A stretch of DNA of 64,000 nt from Rhodospirillales bacterium (GTDB lineage: Bacteria; Pseudomonadota; Alphaproteobacteria; TMED109): contig VXPW01000077.1 in assembly GCA_009839325.1 (NCBI GenBank), positions 1 to 64,000 on the forward strand, read 5' to 3'. The translations under genes and the position numbers were made by a program. Within the stretch, counting starts at the first letter, position 1, and each line of letters starts with the position of its first letter. Below, in pieces: positions 57,731 through 64,000 of the stretch. The notes beneath the pieces are model-generated. The model was not told the DNA's origin, searched no databases, and saw only the letters and a program-made list of their open reading frames with translations.

Positions 57731-58810
57731 ATGTTCGACAGCGCGGACCCGAGAATGATGGCAGGTGAAGCGAAGCACGGTTTGGAAGTCCGGGGTCTGT
57801 CGGTTCGATCGCAGGCCAGTGGAAAGGCGCTAATCACTGACGTCTTCCTGGATGCCAAGCACGGAGAGGTCCTGTGGATTGTCGGACCATCCGGAGCAGG
57901 CAAGACCACATTGCTGCGAGCCATCGCCGGCATCGAACATATTCACGGTGGCTCCATCGTTGTTGACGGCCGCGTATTGGCCAACAGGTCCATCGAAGTA
58001 CCGCCGGAACAGCGCCGGGTGGGAATGGTGTTCCAGAATGCCGCGCTTTTCCCGCATCTCAGCGCCGCCGACAACGTGGCGTTCGGCCTCAACGGGCGAG
58101 CCCGCCCGGCTCGTGCCACGCGGGCGCAGGAGATGCTGGAGCGCGTAGAACTTGCCGACGTTGCCGAGCGCCTGCCGCACACGTTGTCCGGGGGTGAAGC
58201 ACAAAGGGTTGCGCTTGCAAGGGCTCTCGCGACCGATCCGGACGTGATGTTGCTCGACGAGCCGTTTGCCGGCCTTGACCCGCAACTGCGGACTGACCTG
58301 GCCGCCGCGGTTTGCCGGGTTCTTCGTGATTCCGGGACCGTTGCGGTCCTCGTTGGCCACAATCCGGAAGATGCGATGCGGTTTGCCGACCGCATCAGTG
58401 TGATGCACGACGGGAGGGTCCTGCAGCTTGGCACGCCGGAGGAAATCTACTCACATCCCAACGACGCCTTTTGCGCGGGCATTTTGGGACACGTAAATCG
58501 AATACCGGTGAAGGTGCAGGGTGGGCAGGTGGCCACGCCGTTCGGACCGGTCGGAGCACCGGGATTTTCCGAAGGGAGTGCAGCCGAACTGCTGGTGCGG
58601 GAAGAAGGGTTGCTGCTCGGTAACGGCACTCCCGTGATGGTTCGAAGCGTTCGCAGCCTGGGCGCGCTCGCTGTCGTCGCGATCCAGCCTCGGGATGACA
58701 GCAGGATTCTGCATGCCCGCGTACCGGCGGATTCAGCACCGGCAGAAGGTACCGAGATCCTCGTACGGCTGGATCCCGCGCGGGCGTTCGTGTTTCCAAT
58801 GGACGGCTGA
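57731..58810 (+). CDS. fbpC: Fe(3+) ABC transporter, ATP-binding protein
   Basis: 359 residues from ATG 57731. Walker A GPSGAGKTTLLRAIAG, Q-loop MVFQNAALFPHLSAADN, signature LSGGEAQRVALARAL and Walker B VMLLDEPFAGLDPQ are intact, followed by a regulatory TOBE-like domain. A 225-nt gap from fbpB suggests separate or internal transcription. ATG 57758 is an alternative start. Confidence 0.92.
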   Translation: MFDSADPRMMAGEAKHGLEVRGLSVRSQASGKALITDVFLDAKHGEVLWIVGPSGAGKTTLLRAIAGIEHIHGGSIVVDGRVLANRSIEVPPEQRRVGMVFQNAALFPHLSAADNVAFGLNGRARPARATRAQEMLERVELADVAERLPHTLSGGEAQRVALARALATDPDVMLLDEPFAGLDPQLRTDLAAAVCRVLRDSGTVAVLVGHNPEDAMRFADRISVMHDGRVLQLGTPEEIYSHPNDAFCAGILGHVNRIPVKVQGGQVATPFGPVGAPGFSEGSAAELLVREEGLLLGNGTPVMVRSVRSLGALAVVAIQPRDDSRILHARVPADSAPAEGTEILVRLDPARAFVFPMDG

Positions 58811-58894
58811 TTGTTGCGGAACCGCACATCTTTGCCATACTGAGTATCGCGGGTTGCGTCCCCCAACCATGGCGCAGTCGGAGGTTCTAGGGCC

Positions 58895-59143
58895 ATGGGC
58901 ATTGGCATTTGGCAAGTCATTCTGATCCTTGCGATCGTTCTGATTCTTTTCGGCGCCGGCAAGCTGCCCCGGGTGATGGGCGATCTGGCCAAAGGGATCA
59001 AGAGTTTCCGTTCAGGTATGAAGGAAGAGGTTGCGGCTGACGGCGATGGACCGAAGGAAGTAGCGCACGAAGCAACGGGCGCTGAAGATGCCGCACCTAC
59101 GGCTGCCGCCACCGCGAAAGCCGACGAATCGGCCAAATCGTAA
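58895..59143 (+). CDS. tatA: TatA, twin-arginine translocase subunit
   Basis: 82 residues: a single N-terminal helix (IWQVILILAIVLILF), then GAGKLPRVMGDLAKGIKSFRSGMKEE, the TatA amphipathic helix with its Phe-Gly-type hinge as FGAGKLP. An Ala-rich acidic tail follows. GGAGG stands about 9 nt before the ATG. Confidence 0.95.
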   Translation: MGIGIWQVILILAIVLILFGAGKLPRVMGDLAKGIKSFRSGMKEEVAADGDGPKEVAHEATGAEDAAPTAAATAKADESAKS

Positions 59144-59173
59144 CGGCACGGCCCGGCGTGCACCGAGGCTTTG

Positions 59174-59710
59174 ATGCTGGACATTGGCTGGACGGAAGTC
59201 CTTGTCATCAGTGTGGTGGTGCTCTTTGTCGTCGGGCCGAGGGATATCCCGAAAGTTCTCCGCACCGTGGGGCAGTGGGCAGGAAAGATTCGTGCGCTGG
59301 CCAAGGAGTTCCGTGAATCCGTTGACGATGCGGTCCGCGAGGCCGAACTTGACGAGGTCCGGAAGACGGTGGAATCCGCCCGGAGCGGCTTCCGGGACGA
59401 GATCCGTTCCACGATAGACCCAGGTGGCGAACTCACCCGGTCGCTGCAGGACGTCCGGGTACCATCCGATACGAATGGATCCGCCAATTCGACCGTCGAG
59501 GAAGAGACACCGAAGACGGCCGAGCCCGAGCCGGTCCCGCAGAGCCCGCCCCCGGCACGCCCGCCGACCATGCCGGGCGGGACCCCGCTGGCCCAGCCCG
59601 CCGGGACGGTTGCCCGCACCATGTCGGAGCCTAAGGAAGCCGCTTCGCGCCCAGTAGGGCTCCGTCATGTTCGCGCCGGCGATCCCGAACAGGGCAGCGA
59701 CGAGGCCTAG
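59174..59710 (+). CDS. tatB: TatB, twin-arginine translocase subunit
   Basis: 178 residues starting MLDIGWTEVLVISVVVLFVVGPRDIPKV; the Glu in the membrane helix and the GP hinge identify TatB rather than TatA. A long charged helix and a Pro-rich tail follow. It receives twin-arginine signal peptides together with TatC. Confidence 0.95.
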   Translation: MLDIGWTEVLVISVVVLFVVGPRDIPKVLRTVGQWAGKIRALAKEFRESVDDAVREAELDEVRKTVESARSGFRDEIRSTIDPGGELTRSLQDVRVPSDTNGSANSTVEEETPKTAEPEPVPQSPPPARPPTMPGGTPLAQPAGTVARTMSEPKEAASRPVGLRHVRAGDPEQGSDEA

Positions 59711-59719
59711 TTTCGGGAG

Positions 59720-60610
59720 ATGACGTCGCGAACGGACCGGGATGAAGCGGAGATCGAGGCCTCCAGGGCACCCTTAATCGACCATCTAATCGAATTGCGC
59801 GACCGCCTGAAGTGGGCGGTCGTGGCTTTTTTTGTCTGCTTCGTGGTCGCCTACATCTTCGCCGAAGACATCTACGCATTTTTGGTCAGACCGCTCGCGA
59901 AGATCTACGAGGAGCGCGGCGTCGAGAATCCGCGCATGATTTACACGGCGCTGACTGAGGCTTTCTTCACCTACCTGAAGGTCTCCTTTTACGCCGCTCT
60001 CTTTGTCTCGTTTCCCGTCATTGCGACACAGCTGTACAAATTCGCCGCACCTGGACTGTACCGCACCGAACGTCGTGCATTTCTACCCTTTTTGGTCGCC
60101 ACGCCCGTGCTGTTCGCCTCGGGCGCCACGCTGGTCTATGCCTTCATTTTTCCGCTCGCCTGGTCTTTTTTCCTGTCGTTTCAGACCGCCGGGGTCGATA
60201 CCGGTCTGGCCATCGAGCTTGAGGCCAAGGTCAACGAGTACCTGTCGCTCGTCCTGAAGCTCATGTTCGCCTTCGGCCTGGCGTTCCAACTGCCGGTGGC
60301 CATCACCTTGCTGGCCCGGGCGGGGCTCACGACCGCCGCCGCCCTGCGGAAGCGGCGAAAGTATGCAGTGGTCATCGCGTTTGTCGGCGCTGCCCTCCTG
60401 ACCCCGCCGGACCTGATCAGCCAGGTTGGTCTCGGGATCCCGATCATCGTGCTGTTTGAAATTTCCATCCTGTTGGCCGCCGCTATGGAGCGGCGCTACG
60501 CACGGGAACATGACGATCTCCCGGATGATGGCGACGACGGTGACGACGCGCCGCCCGCTGACGGGACGGACGACGACATTCCTGAAACCGATTATCACAT
60601 GGGCAGATAG
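59720..60610 (+). CDS. tatC: TatC, twin-arginine translocase core
   Basis: 296 residues with six transmembrane helices. SRAPLIDHLIELRDRLKW is the signal-peptide-binding N-terminus, PGLYRTERR follows helix 2 and LLTPPDLISQ is the conserved late loop. An acidic C-terminal tail of about 40 residues is longer than usual. Starts 9 nt after tatB. Confidence 0.96.
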   Translation: MTSRTDRDEAEIEASRAPLIDHLIELRDRLKWAVVAFFVCFVVAYIFAEDIYAFLVRPLAKIYEERGVENPRMIYTALTEAFFTYLKVSFYAALFVSFPVIATQLYKFAAPGLYRTERRAFLPFLVATPVLFASGATLVYAFIFPLAWSFFLSFQTAGVDTGLAIELEAKVNEYLSLVLKLMFAFGLAFQLPVAITLLARAGLTTAAALRKRRKYAVVIAFVGAALLTPPDLISQVGLGIPIIVLFEISILLAAAMERRYAREHDDLPDDGDDGDDAPPADGTDDDIPETDYHMGR

Positions 60611-60621
60611 GCTGACGTTCC

Positions 60622-61902
60622 ATGTTTGCGATGTCGTGGATTCGGGCGAATCCGGAGCAGTTTGACGCGGGCCTGGTGCGGCGCGGGCTTGAACCACAGG
60701 CAGCGGCTGTGCTCCAAGTGGATGCCCGCAGGCGCAAGTGCCTGACCGATCTGCAAGCCGCTCAAACCGAGCGAAACACAACGAGTCGGGACATCGGGGC
60801 GCGCAAGGCTGCTGGCGAGGACGCGGCGGATCTCGTGCGGCAAGTAGGCGATCTCAAGCGCACGATCTCCGACCTCCAGACACGCGCGGACCAGCTGGAC
60901 GCTCAGGTTCAGACCATGTTGTCGGAGCTCCCGAACCTGCCAGCCGCTGACGTCCCGGACGGCCCCGACGAGCGCGCGAATCAGGAACTCTGGCATTGGG
61001 GCGAGCCGCCGACCTTCGCGTTTGAGGCCCGCGACCACGTGACCCTGGGAGAAGCGCTCGGCTTGATGGATTTCCAGCGATCCGCCCGCATGTCCGGGGC
61101 ACGGTTCGTGATTCTGACGGGCGCGCTTGCCCGCCTCGAGCGGGCCCTGACTGCTTTCATGATGGACCTGCAGACCCAGGAACACGGCTACCAGGAAGTC
61201 AGCCCGCCCGCGATGGTACGCGAGGCGGCGCTGTACGGGACGGGCCAGCTCCCCAAGTTCGCGGAAGACCTGTTTCAGACCACCGACGGGTACTGGCTCA
61301 TTCCGACCGCCGAGGTGCCGCTCACGAATCTGGTCGCTGGAGAGATTCAGGACGGCGCAACGCTCCCGCAGCGGTACACCGCTCTCACGCCGTGCTACCG
61401 GGCCGAAGCCGGCGCCGGCGGCCGCGACAATCGCGGCATGATCCGGATGCACCAGTTCAGCAAGGTTGAACTCGTATCGATCACTCGTCCGGAAGATTCG
61501 GACACCGAACTGCAACGCATGACGCGCTGTGCTGAAACCGTGCTGCGGCGACTGGGGCTTGCTTACCGCGTGGTCTTGCTCTCAAGCGGCGACATGGGCT
61601 TCGCTGCTCGCAAGACTCTCGACCTCGAGGTCTGGCTACCCGGTCAGGAGGCGTTCCGGGAAATTTCCAGCTGTTCCAACTGCGGCGACTTTCAGGCCCG
61701 TCGGATGAACGCCCGGTATCGACATCCGGATTCCGGGGATCTGCAGCATGTCCACACGCTGAACGGATCCGGGGTGGCGGCGGGGCGGCTGCTGATCGCC
61801 GTGATGGAGAACTTCCAGGAAGCGGACGGGTCCATCACCGTTCCCGACGTCCTGCGACCCTACCTTGGTCACCTTGAGCGGATTTCCGCTGCTGCAACCT
61901 GA
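60622..61902 (+). CDS. serS: Seryl-tRNA synthetase
   Basis: 426-residue class II synthetase. The N-terminal coiled coil (residues about 30-105) binds the long variable arm of tRNA-Ser. Motif 2 [24 protein letters not shown] and motif 3 [17 protein letters not shown] are intact. It follows tatC by 11 nt. A tRNA-Ser gene lies 1 kb downstream. Confidence 0.97.
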   Translation: MFAMSWIRANPEQFDAGLVRRGLEPQAAAVLQVDARRRKCLTDLQAAQTERNTTSRDIGARKAAGEDAADLVRQVGDLKRTISDLQTRADQLDAQVQTMLSELPNLPAADVPDGPDERANQELWHWGEPPTFAFEARDHVTLGEALGLMDFQRSARMSGARFVILTGALARLERALTAFMMDLQTQEHGYQEVSPPAMVREAALYGTGQLPKFAEDLFQTTDGYWLIPTAEVPLTNLVAGEIQDGATLPQRYTALTPCYRAEAGAGGRDNRGMIRMHQFSKVELVSITRPEDSDTELQRMTRCAETVLRRLGLAYRVVLLSSGDMGFAARKTLDLEVWLPGQEAFREISSCSNCGDFQARRMNARYRHPDSGDLQHVHTLNGSGVAAGRLLIAVMENFQEADGSITVPDVLRPYLGHLERISAAAT

Positions 61903-61933
61903 CAATCAGACCTTCATCCACAGGAGATCCACG

Positions 61934-62914
61934 ATGGAATACGTGAACTTTGGACGTACGGGTACCAAAGTTTCAAAGCTTTGCCTGGGCATGATGACGT
62001 TCGGCACCCCGGGTTGGCGGGACTACGTGATGGAGGAGGGGCCGAGCCGGCCGATCATCAAGGCGGCAGTCGACGCCGGAATCAATTTCTTCGATACCGC
62101 GGACGTCTACGCGCTGGGTGGCAGTGAGGAAGTGACAGGCCGGGTGTTGGGAAGTCTTCTCCGACGTCACGAGTACGTGCTGGCCACCAAGGTCTTTCAG
62201 CGCATGGGTGACGGTCCGAATGAGCGCGGCCTGTCGCGCAAGCACATCATGGAGAGCATCGACGCCTCGCTCCGTCGACTCGGCACCGACTACGTTGACC
62301 TTTACATCATTCACCGCTGGGACCACGAAACTCCGATCGAGGAAACGATGGAGGCGCTACACGACGTAGTGCGCGCCGGCAAGGCTCTGTATCTCGGCGC
62401 CTCCAGCATGTACGCCTGGCAGTTCATGAAAGCCCAAGCCGTTGCGCGGCAGAATGGTTGGACGCCGTTCGTGTCAATGCAGAATCACTACAACCTGATC
62501 TATCGAGAGGAAGAGCGGGAGATGATCCCGCTGTGCACTGACCAGGGAATTGCGGTCACCCCCTGGAGCCCGCTTGCCAGAGGCTTCCTTGTCGGTAATC
62601 GACACCGCCAGGGCGGCGGCGGCACCGTGCGCGCCAAGACCGATGACATCGCCCAGAGCATGTACTACCGCGACATCGACTTTGCGATTGCCGACCGGGT
62701 TGGAGAAATAGCGGAGCGTCTGGGGGCTTCCCGACCGGAAGTGGCGCTTGGCTGGCTGCTGGCGAAACCAGCCGTCACCGCGCCGATTGTCGGGGTGTCG
62801 AGCCAGGAACAGCTGGACACGCTGTTGAAGGCAGTCGATCGCTCGCTCGACGCGGGCGACATGGAGTATCTGGAAGAACTCTACGAACCGCGCGCCATCG
62901 CCGGTCATTCATGA
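61934..62914 (+). CDS. Aldo/keto reductase
   Basis: 326-residue TIM-barrel oxidoreductase. The catalytic tetrad is visible as Asp and Tyr in FFDTADVYALG, Lys in LATKVF and His in YIIHRWD. SPLARGFL and the NADP-binding LAKPAVTAPIVGVSS are typical of the YajO/AKR-like branch. Substrate unknown. ATG 61934 follows CAGGAGATCC. It takes the place that surE has in some relatives. Confidence 0.92.
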   Translation: MEYVNFGRTGTKVSKLCLGMMTFGTPGWRDYVMEEGPSRPIIKAAVDAGINFFDTADVYALGGSEEVTGRVLGSLLRRHEYVLATKVFQRMGDGPNERGLSRKHIMESIDASLRRLGTDYVDLYIIHRWDHETPIEETMEALHDVVRAGKALYLGASSMYAWQFMKAQAVARQNGWTPFVSMQNHYNLIYREEEREMIPLCTDQGIAVTPWSPLARGFLVGNRHRQGGGGTVRAKTDDIAQSMYYRDIDFAIADRVGEIAERLGASRPEVALGWLLAKPAVTAPIVGVSSQEQLDTLLKAVDRSLDAGDMEYLEELYEPRAIAGHS

Positions 62915-62922
62915 TTCCGGAC

Positions 62923-63012
62923 TGGCGGATGGGGAGGGATTCGAACCCCCGGATTCCTTGCGGAATCGCCGGTTTTCAAGACCGGTGCTTTCGACCACTC
63001 AGCCACCCATCC
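62923..63012 (-). tRNA. tRNA-Ser (UGA)
   Basis: 90 nt including an encoded CCA. The acceptor arms GGATGGG and CCCATCC pair exactly. The D-arm reads GGCTGAGTGGTCGAAAGC and the T-loop GGTTCGAATCC. The anticodon loop CTTGAAA carries TGA at 62976-62978, and a long variable arm marks it as a class II tRNA. It sits 8 nt after the aldo/keto reductase on the opposite strand. Confidence 0.97.
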
Positions 63013-63133
63013 ACTTCGGCCATCGCCTGCGGAGATTACGGCCACAACGCGACGCCTGCCAACCTCCGGCCGTCTGGTGACCCTGCACCGGACGCGGCCT
63101 GAGTACACCAACCGCGAGCCTCGACCAACGACC

Positions 63134-64000
63134 ATGAACAGCAATGAACACGCCATCCCCGTCGGTGACCTGGTTGCCGAATTCCTCGACGCAATCGGAG
63201 TGACCACGGTTTTTGGCGTGGTCTCGATCCACAATATTCCGATGCTGGACGCCATCGGACGCCGAAACGCGATTCGATTCGTGATGGGGCGCGGAGAGGC
63301 CGGAGCCGGACACATGGCCGATGCGTACGCCCGCGTGTCAGGTGAACTGGGTGTGCTGATCACCAGCACTGGTCCCGGGGCCGCCAATGCCACCGGTGCC
63401 CTGGTGGAGGCCGGCTTCGCCGGTACCCCGCTGCTCCACCTGACGGGTCAGACCGCAAGCGGATACCTGGAACGCGCGCAGGGTCCGGTGCATGACGCGC
63501 CGAACCAGCTTGGCATGCTTGAAGCCGTATCAAAGGGGGCGTTTCGGGTGCGGAGTCCGGAGACAGCGTTCGGGACATTGGTAAAGGCCGCCACTCTTGC
63601 TTTGAGCCCGCCGACAGGCCCGGTCAGTGTCGAGATTCCAATCGACATTCAACGAGACGTGATCGCCCGCCCCGGGGGGCTCGATTTTCTGAGCTTGCCG
63701 GTACCGCAACCCAACCCGGGCACCGATGCCGGTCTCGACGCGATCGCGGCCCAGGTGGCCGGTGCCCGTCGTCCATTGCTGTGGACCGGCAACGGGGCCA
63801 AGCACGCCAGAAGCGCCGTGAAACGCTGGACCGACCTCGGTATTCCGCTGGCAACCAGCTGGAACGGACGCGGCGTCGTTCCGGAGCAATGCCCCCTTGT
63901 GCTCGGGCCCTTGGTGACCACCCCTCGAGGACTCGAATTCCTGAAGTCGGTTGACCTGTTGGTGGTGGCCGGGTGCCGGCTGCGCGGACAGGAAACCGTC
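63134..64000 (+). CDS. ThDP-dependent enzyme, acetolactate synthase-like, N-terminal part
   Basis: The first 289 codons are in the window; the gene runs past the edge. It opens MNSNEHAIPVGDLVAEFLDAIG and keeps the cofactor-activating Glu55 in GRGEAGAGHMADAYAR, as well as STGPGAANATGAL. Domain 2 begins near residue 190. The ThDP/Mg motif would be beyond the edge. It is distinct from the gene at 23048 (for example GRGE here against TRHE there), so a different substrate is likely. Confidence 0.85.
   Translation, partial: MNSNEHAIPVGDLVAEFLDAIGVTTVFGVVSIHNIPMLDAIGRRNAIRFVMGRGEAGAGHMADAYARVSGELGVLITSTGPGAANATGALVEAGFAGTPLLHLTGQTASGYLERAQGPVHDAPNQLGMLEAVSKGAFRVRSPETAFGTLVKAATLALSPPTGPVSVEIPIDIQRDVIARPGGLDFLSLPVPQPNPGTDAGLDAIAAQVAGARRPLLWTGNGAKHARSAVKRWTDLGIPLATSWNGRGVVPEQCPLVLGPLVTTPRGLEFLKSVDLLVVAGCRLRGQETV

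Overview
The window is a gene-dense, high-GC (roughly 63-65% by eye) chromosomal segment. It is most consistent with an alphaproteobacterium, with no close genus assignable from sequence alone. Support for this: a DUF1476 protein (an alphaproteobacterial F1-ATPase inhibitor family), the gene order ppiD-trpE-trpG-trpD-trpC-moaC-moeA-lexA, the order tpiA-secG-pyrG-kdsA-eno, rplU-rpmA-obgE-proB-proA-nadD-rsfS, tatABC-serS, and GAAC/GTTC-type repeats in front of lexA. KdsA, TatABC and periplasmic cytochromes indicate a Gram-negative cell with KDO-containing lipopolysaccharide. I see no phage, insertion sequence, CRISPR array or rRNA; one tRNA-Ser(UGA) is present.

Layout. 1-13.6 kb (minus strand): a long co-directional run from rplU through rpmA, obgE, proBA, nadD, rsfS and gpmI to a membrane-anchored cytochrome c, the complete YejABEF peptide importer and the start of a GhrA-like 2-hydroxyacid dehydrogenase cut by the window edge. 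13.7-27.2 kb: accessory metabolism, with a plus-strand cluster of an atypical SDR, an enoyl-CoA hydratase and a LinB-like haloalkane dehalogenase, then a cytochrome c'-like protein, an NRDE protein, a cupin, DUF1476, purB, a gamma-glutamyltransferase, a ThDP enzyme, pdxH, an HEYGH putative metalloprotease and a MaoC hydratase. 27.5-33.2 kb: msrB, a Gfo/Idh oxidoreductase, a DegT aminotransferase, an Ldh-family dehydrogenase and a second SDR. 33.2-43.0 kb (minus): gltX, lexA, moeA, moaC, trpCDGE and ppiD. 43.1-48.1 kb (plus): tpiA, secG, pyrG, kdsA and eno. 48.1-53.9 kb: a formate-dehydrogenase-type maturation island (DUF4396, TorD-like, DUF3306, DUF3305, a poly-ferredoxin, MobB, a second MoeA) without the dehydrogenase itself. 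54.1-58.8 kb: a SnoaL-like protein and an FbpABC ferric iron importer. 58.9-64 kb: tatABC, serS, an aldo/keto reductase, tRNA-Ser and the start of a second ThDP enzyme.

How the genes work together. Several blocks are tightly coupled by 1-11 nt overlaps (trpG/trpD/trpC/moaC/moeA; tpiA/secG; pyrG/kdsA/eno; poly-ferredoxin/mobB/moeA), often with GTG or TTG starts formed by the preceding stop codon. Molybdenum cofactor synthesis appears twice (moaC-moeA in the trp block, mobB-moeA in the maturation island), and TatABC in the same window would export Tat-dependent molybdoenzymes. The most unusual items are the enzyme-less formate dehydrogenase maturation island, the dehalogenase cluster with an SDR lacking its catalytic Ser and Tyr, the secreted HEYGH protein, a nadD with no standard start codon, and several unassigned dyad symmetries upstream of transporter or enzyme genes.
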